DNA from: Emydura subglobosa
Taxonomy: Eukaryota; Chordata; Testudines; Chelidae
Assembly (NCBI GenBank): GCA_007922225.1
Contig: ML679961.1
Span: forward strand, 8,799,433 to 8,863,432
DNA length: 64,000 nt
Reading direction: 5' to 3'
This document shows, in pieces, positions 1-11,428 of the stretch (positions are counted from its first letter, which is position 1; each line of letters opens with the position of its first letter). Below the pieces are notes generated by a model. The model searched no databases. It was not told the DNA's origin and saw only the letters and a list, made by a program, of their open reading frames with translations. Both the position numbers and the translations under genes were made by a program.

Positions 1-38
1 CCCCCCCAGTCCTTGCACCGCTGGGTCAGGTTCATCAT
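1..38 (-). CDS. Possible 5' coding end of a gene leaving the left edge
   Basis: Reading leftwards from 38, the frame opens with two Met codons and stays open to the window edge, 12 codons in all. An in-frame stop 14 codons upstream (80-78) would make this a true N terminus. It lies inside the CpG-rich island, as expected for a first coding exon. Twelve residues are too few to name a family, and chance is a serious alternative. Confidence 0.15.
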   Translation of the reverse strand, partial: MMNLTQRCKDWG

Positions 39-880
39 CGCCGCTACCTGCGGGCTTCGGCCAGCCGCGCCCTCGAACTAGCCGCAGCTCGAGTCGCTGA
101 CGGGCGTGGAGCGCCGCTGGGAGCAGGGACCTGCCATCGGGAAGGGCCTAGGCACAACACTTTCCGCAGGGCCAAGTCACAACCCCTTTTCCAGCCCGCT
201 CAGCCCCGGCCCGGGCCATCTCAGCCCTCCGGTCCAGCAGTGAGACCCACACACAGCCTGCACCCGGGCGCAGAGACATCCCCAGCCGTCTGGCCCTGGG
301 ACCAAAGCCCCCCCTCCCCTGGCCCGCCCCCCAGCAGCCGGATTCCGCCCGGACCCCTCACCGGACCGTGGATATTTCACCCGCGTTGGTCAGCCCGGCA
401 CAGGCACCGTCCAAGGAAACCTCGGCCCGGGGGAGCCGGCGGCATCTCGGCCAGGAAAACGGAGCGTGGATCCTCGGGCCGGGCGGGCTGGGTTTACACT
501 GGATCCTGGGCAATGCCGGGGCGGGGGTGTTCCCCCCATAGCTCCGCGGGGAGGGGAAATCCCCGCTCTCCCGGGACTGGGGAGGCAGGTGAGGTCCCCT
601 GGCAGACCCGGAGCTTGGAGAGGAAACGCTGAAGAGGTGCGAAGGGTGGGATGTCAGACGGTCCCGGCCCGGTTGTACCTGCAGAGATTGTTCTCTGCGG
701 AGGAGGAACAAACACGCTACAAATCTCCCCCACCCCCTCTCCAAACATGCGGCTTCCCGCAGCCTCAGCTCCGCTTTCGCCCTAAATCGCGCTCCTCGTT
801 GTGAGAACGGGGGTGATTTTGTTTAAGGCCGGCGAATTCAATGTAATCACGGGCCACATCGACTCGGACTTCCCTTTCTC
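1..880. promoter_or_regulatory. CpG-rich island, possible promoter at the left edge
   Basis: The first ~880 bases are GC-rich and dense in CpG, unlike the AT-rich, CpG-poor sequence after ~1.4 kb. In vertebrates such islands usually mark promoters of housekeeping or developmental genes. Long open frames here (for example 240-632 + and 358-744 -) are expected by chance in GC-rich DNA and show no recognisable family. On the minus strand two consecutive ATGs lie at 38-33 in a purine-at-minus-3 context with an in-frame TAG upstream at 80-78, so a coding exon could begin here and leave the window. A CAG|GTA donor-like site on the minus strand at 50-45 offers a different reading. Neither is confirmed. 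Confidence 0.6.
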
Positions 881-987
881 GCTGCCCGGGCCTTTATTCC
901 CTCTATTGGTCCGTCTCCCACCAGTCCCTCCCCAGGTGAATCACATCTGCGGTACTCTGAAATCCTGGTGGACTGAGCCAAGTCTGC

Positions 988-1002
988 ACCCCCCCCCCCC
1001 CC
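988..1002. repeat. Poly-C tract
   Basis: An uninterrupted C run lies at the edge of the CpG-rich region. It is simple sequence and prone to assembly length error. Confidence 0.8.
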
Positions 1003-1394
1003 AGAGAACAGGCGGACCCGGGTATAACCTGCACCTGGTGCAAATCAAAGGGTGTCACTGGGCTTTGGATCATCGCAAGGAAAATGCGGGGGGGAGGGGG
1101 CACACAAAGATACATCTACCTAGGTGATGGTATTGGACACCCCAGCGATCACTCATGACACTGCCTTTGAAAGGGGGACTTGGGAGTCGCCTTCCCCTTC
1201 ACTAGAGCAGAGGGAGCCTGGGAATGAAAAGCAGCTGCATTGGGATGGTTAAAGACCTGATCTCTCCTCTCCCCTTCCCCACCAAGGGGGGGAAGGAGAC
1301 CTGGATACCCCCCAGCCCAGCTCCATAAGTCAGGCATGGCGGGGAGGGCAAGTGACAGGGCATGTGCTGCCGCCTCTATCTTTTTACCACAGGT

Positions 1395-1490
1395 TAAGGT
1401 GACCAGATGTCCCAATTCTATAGGGACAGTCCTGCTATTTGGGGCTGTGTCTTAGAGAGGCGCCTATTACCTCTCACCCCATGTCAGACT
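1395..1490. mobile_element. Partial non-autonomous element, GGGTGACCAG family
   Basis: The stretch begins with an AGGTGACCAGATGTCCC-type end and runs through a TATAGGGACAGTCCT block to a CCTATTACC block. It matches the left two-thirds of the element at 11989-12118. The right inverted end is missing, so this is a truncated copy. Confidence 0.55.
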
Positions 1491-1499
1491 AGACAGCCA

Positions 1500-4400
1500 C
1501 ATCAGAAACAAAGGAAACGCCTCCAATTCCGTTCTTTCAGACACTGTCGCCGTGATTCAACCATATCACCAAGCCCTGCCTTTGTGGTGAGGGACCTGCA
1601 TTATGAGGTTCTGTCCAAAGGTAGAAAGTTGTTAACTGAAAGACACAGAGATCTAGCCAGAGAAGTGACCATGGATGATTTAATCTCATAGTTCTTTCAT
1701 CCGGTTACTTTAAGTGAGCTCCAGAACTGCCTCCAGTGTTGTTGCACTGCTCTCTTGTACTGCAGACAGTGCTTGGCACAATGTCATTCATCCTTTTCAC
1801 ACATGAGTACCTCGAATTGAAGGCAGTGGGAAATTTGCTGCATAGAGATCCTCCAGGATTTGAACCTACAGTTTCAGTCACCTCGGACTTTGGTCTTCAA
1901 AGCTACAGAACCCCCTAGATTTAATAGTTAACACGACCTAAAACGAGCTCGGAAATGACAACTGTAAATAAACATGTCCAAGAAACCACCATGTCATTGT
2001 GCCCCGAGTATTTATGGAGGCTGAGCTGAGACTGTGATGTTACATACCATAGCTGCAGTAATACTAGGATAAAATTAGCTTTTTATTTTATTTTTTATGA
2101 TTATTATTTATTTACTTTTCTTTAGCTCAGCCATGGCCCCGGCATTAAAAATGGCCACTGATAGCACTGAAAGTGCATGTGTGGACAAAGGGCAGTGCTT
2201 ACATTGAAATACCTCTGCTTTACTCTGATATCAGTGTATATTTAAAAGAAACATCTTATTAGCAAAGTATTTGATAGTTGAACCCACCAAAACTGGTAAA
2301 ATATCACCATAACCATTTCAAATGTGTCCGACCGTACGTTATTCATAACCGGAAAACAATTTGAAAAGTAGCTACTGTGCATCGCATTAAAGTTAAATAA
2401 CATTTTCACTGAAAATGTTCCAGTCTATAAACAACGGCTATTTGAGTGCCTATATAATTCAGTTTTTAAAAGTGTCCTCTGGATTGTAAAAGAAACTGAC
2501 TCTCAACTTCTTTGGTACAAGCAAACAAACCTACAATGAATGAATTTTATCCCGCTTGTCCAAATATCAGACTCAGATTTTGTATAACTAACACCCAGCT
2601 TCCATGTTTAGTGAAAATGTTTGTCAGTATAAGCAATTTAATCCCTTTACGTAATGCCTAATATCTTCCTTTAGTGAACTGGCCCTTTAAAGTGAAATAC
2701 AACGCCTTTCACTTATGCCACTCAGCTAAACCATGCATCTGTAAGTGGATGGCCAGCCAGGGACAGAAATCCAGTGGAGGATTGTGTGGTTTAGGTTCTT
2801 GTCTCTGAAACCTGAGGAAGTCAAAGGGTGTTTTGGTGGCTTATTGGTTATTAAAAAGGGTTAGTCATGGAGGAAAACTGTGCTGTTTAACTTAGCATTT
2901 ACTCCCTACGATGTAAATACATAAATCCCAAACCACAAAAGAAATAACCATTGATGGAAATAGTGTACCGTTTACTTAGGGGGCTGAAATATATTCCTAC
3001 AGAGATTGTATTTCCTTACACCCATGGAGGCAATTTCATCCCTGACGTAGCAGCCACCGATGGTGGTGGAGCTACACAAGGGATGAATCTGGCCCACGCT
3101 TCCTAAGCAGACAATGTGATATATGGTCAAACCGAAACAGTGACTGTCAGAAAACAGCTAAAAATAAAAGTTAGGAAGGTAAGGAAAGCAAACACTGCTT
3201 AATTCAGAGTCACAGATACCTTGTGTGCTTTAATGATCCACCAGATCTAAAACTGGGGCTGTTTCAGCCAGGTCATGCAAATTGCACACAAACTTCAGAG
3301 GGGCTCAAGGCTCGCGTATTTGAACGAGATGCCTATACACGTTCCCATCTGGAATTTCAGCCTTAATTGCGCTGGAGATTCTGCAGACAGTATTTTCCTC
3401 TCTGACCTCAGGGGCACCTGCACATGGACACACTGTGCAGCCGGACTGACGGACCTCGGCTGGAGCCAAGCACATACAGGCTGAGCTCCGGAGGGCTGCA
3501 CTCTGCGAGGAATGCCAACGGGAAAAGAGCTGAATTCCCACAAAAAAGCACACCGACCCTGGAAAAATGCACCGCCTGACAATACCGAGATCCCCGGTGC
3601 TTGACGGTGGGCTTCGATTCAGTGTGGTGCTGTGTGCTACCAGTGATTTCATGGCTGCCCGCAGAGGCCGCCGGTTGAGGAGGCTTGTTTTCTTTCTTTT
3701 TTCAATCTGCAAAAGTATCCAAAAGAAAAAAAAAAAGATCCTTTGCCCCTGGTGATCATGGATTTGCACTGGACTCCTTTCTGATAAAATCTTTGCCCTT
3801 AATACTCGCTTGGTTTGTAGGCATAACTGGCCTGATTTGACATCAGTTGGAGTTGTGGATGCTCGGCCCCTCTGAAAACCAAGCCAGTTCTGCTATACGG
3901 CAACGCTTTCCCCCTCATGGCAGCATTTCAGGAGATGCCGCTCAGGCAGAGAGACCTTCCCAAACCTGTCCTTGCATCCCTTGTTATTTTTAGAGCAGCT
4001 GCACCTTTGCAAACCAGCTACCTTGTGCAAAACTTGTCCCACCAGATTTGTGCCTGAGCAGAAACAAGCTTAAAAATAAAATAAAATAAAGTCACATCAC
4101 AGATGTTTGAATGGCATGAGTTAGAGGACCAGATGCCCATAATGCACTAATGCATAATGCACTAATCCCTCCTCTCTTTTCCTTTTGAACTGGATAAGCT
4201 TGTCAATTAAAACAAAGGGAACTGAAAGAACAACTTCCATGAGCTAGATACTTTCCTTCCAAAGTAGCTCATAATTAGAGACCTATAGGCACGAACAAGC
4301 GTACATGCTTGAATGGCAAGTGGGATATTTTGAAGAACTCACTGATTTATTCAATATTCTTCTGAATTTTCTAAAGCTGGCATATCTCACAAGTACGTGG

Positions 4401-4920
4401 CGTGACAAATTTAAAAAGAAGCTCAGGCTTTTCCTGACATGCACAAGTAGCCTGACTGGTTTTTATAGGAAAATAACTCTTTTGGCTTCACTGGGGTAAC
4501 TTCTGATTTACACCAGTGTAACTGAGGGCAGAATCAGGCCCACAATTGCTATATTATTGCAAGCAATTTTTTTACAAATCTGATTTCTATATAAAAACAT
4601 CACGATGGGACTGCAAACAGTAGACCTATTTAAAAAAAATAGACTTTTCGGTAGTCAGACACATTGTCATTGAAATAGTCGGTTGGTTTGTTTTCTTGGA
4701 TTTCTTGCCATTTTTTTTTAAATACCTGTTCAGAAACTGGAATGTAAAAATGTCTGCCCCTAAAAACGTTTCCCTAAATTGGATGCAGACATTTAGCTGG
4801 TTTTGGTGCTGTGGGAAGTACACAGCTCAGTCCCTATGTCACATTTCAAAGACTCTCAGAACTAAAACCCGCCTAGAAACTTTCCTCCTTATTTTCATAA
4901 ACTAAAATATACTTCCTCCC
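1500..4920. other. No recognised gene; mostly AT-rich sequence
   Basis: No family match was seen. 2080-2120 is a T/A-rich tract. 3290-3700 is richer in GC and CpG than its surroundings and carries a 154-codon open frame on the minus strand (3769-3305) without recognisable motifs. A short direct duplication of TAATGCACTAATGCATAATG character lies near 4138-4166, and an AAAATA repeat near 4071-4090. Confidence 0.5.
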
Positions 4921-4924
4921 CCAG

Positions 4925-5036
4925 TCCTTTGTCTGCCTTGTCTATTTATATTGTAAGCCCTCTGAGGTTAAAGATTGTTTCTTACTCTGTGTTTGTACAG
5001 CACCTAGCACTATAAGGCTTGGATCTTGGTTGGGGT
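4925..5036 (+). mobile_element. L2/MIR-type 3' tail
   Basis: The sequence shows the characteristic order TGTAAGCCCTCTGAGG, then TTTGTACAGCACCTAGCAC, then GGTCTCTAGG, the shared 3' tail of amniote L2 LINEs and MIR SINEs. The same order recurs at 9060-9185 and 20609-20755. It is diverged and 5'-truncated. Confidence 0.65.
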
Positions 5037-5041
5037 CTCTA

Positions 5042-5302
5042 GGGGCACGTCTACACAGCCCACGACAGCAAGCCTTCCAGCCCAGGTCAATAGACTGGGA
5101 TTAGCGGGGCTCACGCTGTGTACAGCAATGTATACGGCTGTATAGATAGCATTTTGAAGTTGTGGTTGTCCCACCCCCTCTTCCCAGGATTCAGAGCCCG
5201 TGCTCCAGCCCGGGCCGCAACATCTACATTTTTAGCGTGGTCGAGTCTGAGTCTGTCGAATTAGGCTTGGAGCCCAATTCTGTGGGCTGTATAGACGTGG
5301 CC
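5042..5302. mobile_element. Terminal-inverted-repeat MITE
   Basis: The left end (5042-5063) and right end (5282-5302) are near-perfect inverted repeats containing CACGTCTACACAGCCCAC. There is no internal coding sequence. The GTCTACAC-type end resembles the start of the Harbinger element at 61130, so it may be a non-autonomous relative. No clear target-site duplication was seen. Confidence 0.65.
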
Positions 5303-5309
5303 ATGGTGC

Positions 5310-6910
5310 TACTGTACTACAGCTAATAACATAAAGCTAAAGCCATTTCTCAAGGGCTGTTATTAAAATTCCCCTGAACTCTGTTACAAACATCTTTTTA
5401 AATCATCTGTCATAAAATCATCTACACATGGCTTGGTTTCCTTGATCAGTGTAACCAGGAGAACATGAATTGGTCTCATGCAGTTTCTTAAGTGAAATTT
5501 CACATTTAAACACACATCCACATCCACACTCTATTAATCCTCACTCAATCAAACCGCAACTCTGACAGCTAATAAGTAGCTCCAGAAGATGAAGAACACA
5601 GTCCTCATGTTCTGAAATAGTAGCTGGCATGAATAAAGAATGTTATTCTTCTAGCACACACCACAAAACCGTATGGCTATCTCAGATAAGCAGATTCAAT
5701 TTGGATCCATTGAGTCATGGGTACTTTTTAAGAATACCACAGCTTTGGCAGCTTCTTTAAAATACCACTTTACTACGCCTTCAGCACTGATCTGTGGCTG
5801 TGTCTGAGCTGTGCTATGACACAGATATTTATCATACTCTACTTTTCCTTACTGTCGAGGAACTGATGCCAAATGTACCAGTTCATACAACCATGAGGCA
5901 CCACTAAGGTGTTGATGTCTATCTTTGTCCTTTAATTGTGTCTTGAGATCCGTTATGACCAGAAACTTTCATGATTTCAAACACTAGAGCAAAACTGAAA
6001 GAAGCAAAACTGGGTGGCTACCGGAAAAACAGTTCTAGGAGTATCTGTTTGACCTTTTAAAACAATTTTTCTGTGTTCACTCCTCCCTTTGGTTTGCTTT
6101 CCATTAATAGTCTAGCGAACACGCCGACTAGCAGCCATGTTTGCAGATGTTGGGAAATAGTTGCAAAAGTGGAATTTTGAATTCACTAACGTGAATAGTC
6201 ACACTCAAAACCTGATTACCATGTTCCAATCAGAGTACAGAAACAACCATCGTGGCCTCCGGGTCCAATGAAAACTAATCAGCATGCTTTGTTTGTATCA
6301 GATATTTGCGATGAATTGCTTGGTTAAGAGCAATCCACAGACTGAGAATTATTCACAGAAATTATTCAGTGACTAATTCTGAACGATGGATACGTCTGAG
6401 AACAAACACAGCCTTCCCACAAATAATCCACAAAAAGAAAAAGCGATGACATGACTCAAATATATTGTTACAAATTATTCACCTGGCTCTATAGATGAGC
6501 AACACAGGAAGGGCTAGTGCCCCAGCTGAAAGCACGGTAAGAGCAGACACAGTGGTATGGCATTAGTCCAAGCAAGCGGTTCTTTGTGTCTGCGCTAAGC
6601 CCCTCGGAAATCAGCTTTGCTGGGTGAATGTGCGGGTGTAAATTGTATAAATACACTGTGGCGCCCACCTACTGGGGTTAACGCGAACTGACTGCTATGG
6701 GATGTGGGTTTACCAGTGTACCCGTGGAAGGAAAAGAACCCCTAGGATGTATTATTTGTTTGTTTTCTGATTTTTTGTTAATTCAAATGTTGTGTTCAGA
6801 GGCGAAAAGTAAAACTGTCTTGGGGCGAATCTGTGTTAAAGACAAAGGACCAGATGTAACGGTATCTAGGCACCGAAAGTTGCAGAAAGCCCCCTAGTAA
6901 AAATTCCACT
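5310..6910. other. No recognised gene
   Basis: AT-moderate sequence without a family match. 6160-6390 has several partly complementary segments built on GAATTCACT, GTGAATAG and AATTATTCA, which suggests an old inverted-repeat element. 6780-6900 carries a short open frame without motifs. Confidence 0.45.
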
Positions 6911-6917
6911 GGAGGCC

Positions 6918-7470
6918 TGTGATGGGACTTAATCCCCATCATCTGCAAGGCAAAGGAAAGAACCCCGGTTAGTCATGCTCCAAATGTGGGGAGGGATTGA
7001 CTAATTGCCTCCCGGCCAGAGGGGGCAGAGCTGGGCCTTATCAGTAGACCGAGGGAGCTCAGTTGTATGGAGATTGCCGAGGGGATAGGTGCAGGGAAGC
7101 CCTGGGATAGGGGTTGGCAGACAGGTGACAACGGAGGCAGAGCATTACAGGAGCAGATTAGGTTCCTGCAGGGGAAGCCCCAAGGTAGAGCCAGCAAGAG
7201 AACGAGGGTGAAACTGGAGGAGGCGGAAGGGCTTCATCTGAAGATTTGTTTGGTCTTGGTCATGCTACCCCGGAAGGGTTTGGACTTTTATGTGACTTGG
7301 CCGGAGAGCCAAGACGCAGACCACCAGACTGGGAGTTGGGAGACGATGCAGACTGACAAAAGGCCATTGCAAGGCCAAGGGGGAGCTGAGTAGGAGTGCC
7401 AGTATCTGTAGATGGCTGTGACCAGAAATGAGGGGGTTCCCACGTGGGGAGGATGTGCTAATCCGTGGCC
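6918..7470 (+). mobile_element. Possible gypsy-type LTR fragment
   Basis: A TGTGATGGGACTTAATCC start resembles the TGTGATGGGG start of the better-defined LTR at 43330-43993. It is followed by G/A-rich sequence with several AGGGGAAGCCC-like blocks. No 3' end or target duplication was identified, so the right boundary is approximate. Confidence 0.35.
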
Positions 7471-7667
7471 TTTCTGCATCTTTTGGTGCCTAAATACCTT
7501 TAAAAACTGGTCCAAATCCTGAAAGCCATACTGATGGGTTTATCTGTACTGTTGGGATTAGTCACGTGGGAGTCCTAGGAGCTACTTGTGTGAGCAATGA
7601 GCCTACTCATGCCAGTAAGGGATATAGGACTTGGGCCAATCATTCTCCAAGATCCAAAGAGTTAATT

Positions 7668-8795
7668 TCATAGAATCATATAATCACAGAGTTGGAAGGG
7701 ATCTCAGGAGGTATCTAGTCTAACCCCCTGCTCAAAGCAGGACTAACCTCAGCTATATCATCCCAGCCAGGGCTTTGTCAAGCCTCAGCTTAAAAACCTC
7801 TAAAGATGGAGATTCCACCACCTCCCTAGGTAACCCATTCCAGTGCTTCACCACCCTCCTAGTGAAAAACTTTTTCCTAATGTCCAACCTAGACCTCCCA
7901 CCCTGCAACTTGAGACCGTTGCTCCTTGTTCTGTCATCTACCACAACCGAGAACAGCCTAGCCCCATCCTCCATGGAACCCCCTTTCAGGTAGTTAAAGG
8001 CTGCTATCAAATTCCCCCCTCATTCTTCTCTTTTGCAGACTAAACAAGCCCAGTTCCCTCAGCCTCTCCTCATAAGTCCTGTGCTCCAGCCCCCTAATCA
8101 TTTTGGTTGCCCTCTGCTGCACTCTCTCTAACTTGTCCACATCCTTTTTGTAGTGGGGGGCCCAAAACTGGACACAATATTCTAAATGCGGCCTCACCAA
8201 TGCCGAATAGAGGGGAATGATCACTTCCCGCGTCCTGCTGGCAATGCCCCTCCTAATGCAGCCCAATATGCCATTAGCCTTCTTGACAACCAGGGCACAC
8301 TGCTGACTCATATCCAGCTTCTTATTCATTGTAACCCCCAGGTCCTTTTCTGCAGAACTGCTGCCCAGCTCGTCGGTCCCCAGTCTATAGCTGTGCATGG
8401 GATTCTTCCTTCCTAAGTGGAGGACTCTGCACTTTTCTTTGTTGAACCTCATTAGATTTCTTTTGGCCCAATCCTCCAGTTTGTTTAGGTCACTCTGTAT
8501 CCTATCCCTACCTTCCAGGGTATCTACCACTCCCCCCAGCTTATTGTCATCCATAAACTTGCTGAGGGTGCAATCTACCCCATCCTCCAGATCATTAATA
8601 AAGATGTTGAACAAAACCGGCCCCAGGACCGACCCCTGGGGAACTCCACTTGTGACCGGTTGCCAGCTAGACATGGAGCCATTGATCACTATTCATTGAG
8701 CCCTATGCTCTAGCCAGTTCTCTATCCATTTTATAGTCCATTCATCCAACCCATACTTCTTTAACTTGCTGATAAGAATACTGTGAGACTTGGGA
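7668..8795 (-). mobile_element. CR1 LINE, 5'-truncated
   Basis: The copy is read right to left, with the typical CR1 3' end (TAGAATCATA, then GTTGGAAGGGATCTCAGGAGG on the plus strand) at its left boundary. It carries the C-terminal half of the reverse transcriptase. The 5' end stops near 8795, the common truncation left by target-primed reverse transcription. Among the CR1 copies here it is the best preserved and probably the youngest. Confidence 0.92.
7753..8790 (-). pseudogene. CR1 ORF2 reverse-transcriptase fragment
   Basis: This is the C-terminal part of the CR1 ORF2 protein, which copies CR1 RNA into DNA at the target site. From 8790 downward it reads the [19 protein letters not shown] block, one in-frame TGA near 8698, then [19 protein letters not shown] and the catalytic FxDD motif as FMDD (about residue 45 of the open frame starting at 8689). 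These are followed by the [20 protein letters not shown] and [17 protein letters not shown] blocks. A one-base gain in a G run near 8020 shifts the frame. Reading continues at 8010-7753 to the [17 protein letters not shown] terminus. The family normally has A or V before DD, so the Met is unusual. It is not functional as it stands. Confidence 0.9.
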
Positions 8796-8909
8796 ATCAG
8801 TGGAAGTTTGGCTGAGTGTTGCTGTGAGGTGAGATGTGCGTTCTAAGAGAAGGGAGTGGTTTGCTCTCTTTTAGGTATGTCATAAGTCTTATGCGAGGAA
8901 GGAGGAGAG

Positions 8910-9185
8910 TTAGTGAAGAAGGTACTGGACTGGATCGCAAGAGATGAGAGTTCCTGGCTGTGCCACAGGCTTTTTGTGTGACTTTCAGCAGTCATTTAAT
9001 CTCTTCCCGTCTCATTTCCACATCTGTAACGAGGGCATGATAATCCTTCTTTTGTCTATTTAGGTGGTAAGTTCTTTCGGAAAGGCACTGTCTCTTACCA
9101 CGTATGTACCTCACCTAGCACGATGGGGCCCTGATCTAGGCCAGGACCTCTAGGAGCTACTGTAATGCACAATAATATAAACTAA
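8910..9185 (+). mobile_element. MIR-type SINE, near full length
   Basis: In order there is a tRNA-derived-like head (GTACTGGACTGGATCGCAAG, then AGTTCCTGGCTGTGCCAC), the CORE (GTGTGACTTTCAGCAGTCA, then CTCATTTCCACATCTGTAA), and an L2-like tail (GTACCTCACCTAGCACGATG) ending in an A/T-rich stretch. It is a non-coding, LINE-mobilised element with amniote-wide distribution. Confidence 0.8.
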
Positions 9186-9189
9186 AAGG

Positions 9190-9930
9190 GGACCTTCCGC
9201 AAGACAACTCACTTAATTGCAGAGCCAGTCCTGCTCTTGTTGAAGTCAATGGGAAAAGCTCCCACCACCGTCAGCGAAAGTAGGGTTGGACCCTACATGT
9301 ATATTTTCCTGCTGTAAGGGCTATAAGACAATACAGTCCTGTTGCCTTGTACTCCTGCCCTGAGGGAGCAGCTGAACCCAGACTTTTCTGCTTTTTGAGC
9401 AGGACCAAATTTACTGTATCTTTCTATCCATGGCGAACCTTTCTGCTCCACATAATAAAACTACAAGCTAGAAAGTTGAATGTTCTCTAGCTGTGAGGGC
9501 TCACCCCTATACAAAGCTATCTTCACTCTAGGAGATATTGTTACTTTTCTCCCCTGATGCAATACTGAACTCCCAGAAGTAAGACCACAAACACCCCACC
9601 CCTTGAGTTAGCAAGCAATCCAAATAGCTGTGAACTCCTGCTATATTGGACACAGATGTTCTCACCAATTAGTAACCTGAATAAGGTAGGTAGGCACATG
9701 ACTCCACTTTCGGTTGGTAGGTGGGAGTCCATCTTTTCTCTACTTTGAATATAATGACCTATTTTTCCATCGCGGCTGCTGCCAGGTAGAGAATGTGGTA
9801 TCAATATTTTGAACGAATGATTCGGCTACAAACTGGGGAGTTAAAAAGTGATGGGTTACAGTGATGTGTCAAAAGTGACGGGATTCCTAAAGAGAAAGAA
9901 TGGCCTTGCGGTTGAAGGAACTGGACTGAG
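9190..9930. other. No recognised gene
   Basis: A short inverted segment containing TTGAAGTCAATGGGAAAAGC lies at 9228-9290 and belongs to the palindromic repeats common in this window. The rest is unrecognised. Confidence 0.5.
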
Positions 9931-9934
9931 ATTC

Positions 9935-10215
9935 TGGGTATGTTTTCACCGACGGCGGCAGATCAATCTATCCGGATTGATTGAGCGGCCAGTGAAGACC
10001 CGCTCAATCGATCCGGACATCGACACGTTAAACCATCCCCTCAAGTGGCTTAGCACTGCGTTGATGGGAACACATTGCCCCTCGGTGCAGCGCAGTGAAG
10101 ACGGCGCATAGAAGAGGAGTTATGAAGTCAACGGGACTTAAGCCAGCTACGCAGAGTAGCTGGTGTAACTCCCGTCAACTGCTGCCGAATTTCCAGGTAA
10201 GTGTAGAGCTGGCCT
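9935..10215. mobile_element. CpG-bearing MITE-like element
   Basis: The left end GGGTATGTTTTCACCGACGGC and the right end GTAAGTGTAGAGCTGGCC resemble the two ends of the GTCTACAC-type MITEs. The interior has an ATTGATTGAGCGG and CCGCTCAATCGATC inverted pair near 9975-10010. CpG is more frequent than in the flanks, which may mean a younger insertion. Confidence 0.5.
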
Positions 10216-11135
10216 CAGGAAACCTAGGTTCACCTCGCCCTGCCTTTGCCACAGGCTCCCTGTGTGATCTTGGGTGAGTCACCAGGGTCTTGATTCAGCA
10301 ATGCATTAAGCACATGCTTAACTATAATTTTAAAATAATCTTAGAAAACGATGGAAGAATGATGGAGTAGGATCAGGATTCAGGGGTGGTCAAGCTGTCA
10401 GGTGGTGAGGGGAGAGGTCTTCATTTTTGATCACGTCGGAGGAACTTGACAATCTTTAAAAACTTCCTTTTGTGTTGGAAACTCACTCAAAATGAACTTG
10501 CCAACTCTGTTCCAATGAGGGCCCTAACCCAGTGAAATGTCATGGTTGCAAAACTATGCGCCAGCCCCCTGCAACTCACCAGACAGCACTGAGATATATA
10601 CACATGCTATCTGAACCCCCCCATTTATAGGACACAAAACCAAGAGTAACCACGAAGTTTGCTAGTGCCTCATCTATCATCTTAATGCATGGTGAAGCCT
10701 ACCCAATATTTCTCTTTCATTTCCATAGAAACAAGAGCATTGAATTTATGGTTCAATAATACATGAAGCAACTAGCCTGATTTTTTTAAAGAGGGACATG
10801 CTGGCTTGAGTTGACAGGCAAAGGGAAATATTGTGTCCCGGACATCTTGTAAACTACAGAAACAAAGTCTCATGCATGAGAAAGACTAGACAGCGCACAT
10901 GTTTGGAAACAAGGATCTTGTGCATAGCCAGAGGTGGATTTCCAAAAGTTTCCAGAACTAGTAATCAGAGCTTTTGATTACTGGCAGCCAGACAGCAGCT
11001 CATGAATTTAAGGGAAGCCCAATGTACTAGCATGCAGGCTTCCATGTGAGGACACTATGTACTCACTGATGCCTTATCCAAGTGATGCGAGGGGACTGGC
11101 ATTGTGTCCATGCATGCACACCACAGGCAAGCGGG
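10216..11135. other. No recognised gene
   Basis: 10280-10340 carries one arm of a palindromic repeat (GATTCAGCAATGCATTAAGCA). The remainder up to the TATA box at 11141 is unrecognised. Confidence 0.45.
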
Positions 11136-11140
11136 CCTTG

Positions 11141-11150
11141 CTATAAATAG
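11141..11150 (+). promoter_or_regulatory. TATA box candidate
   Basis: CTATAAATAG is an almost ideal TATA box. It lies about 280 bases before a strong splice-donor match (AAG|GTAAAGT at 11426-11432), so initiation near 11170 would give a first exon of about 255 bases. Motif evidence only. Confidence 0.35.
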
Positions 11151-11170
11151 TGCATTTTGCAATATCTGCT

Positions 11171-11428
11171 TAGTTCAGTTTTAAACAACTGATCTTGGAG
11201 CAGCTTTCAGAGAAGACCAGAAAACCGAGCGGGTGACTCACAGCAGAGGGTGGGAGAGAAGAAACTGCTGAGCGCAGGACAGACATAAAAAGTAGTACAA
11301 AGAGGAAAGGAAGATGAGAGAAAAGAAACAGCTAAGAGAGGATGGTGTGAGTGGGGGAGAGAAGAGAGACACAGACCGGACCCAAGCCCTGCCAACACTT
11401 CCACACAAGCAGCCTGACAGAAGTCAAG
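11171..11428 (+). other. Candidate non-coding or first exon
   Basis: This is bounded by the predicted start ~30 bases after the TATA box and by a strong donor at 11429. An ATG at 11313 opens a frame that stays open to the donor (38 codons, Lys/Arg/Glu-rich, no signal peptide). It could be a 5' leader, a lncRNA exon or chance. Confidence 0.2.

Noticed and set aside
240..804. Overlapping plus and minus open frames of 112-130 codons in the CpG island
   Set aside because: GC-rich sequence lacks stop codons on all frames. The peptides are Pro/Arg/Gly-rich with no domain.
3305..3769. 154-codon minus-strand frame
   Set aside because: It includes a poly-Phe run from a poly-A tract and no recognisable domain. 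The overlapping frames on the plus strand look equally likely.
7775..8699. Plus-strand frames of 66-100 codons opposite the CR1
   Set aside because: They are antisense shadows of the CR1 reverse transcriptase.
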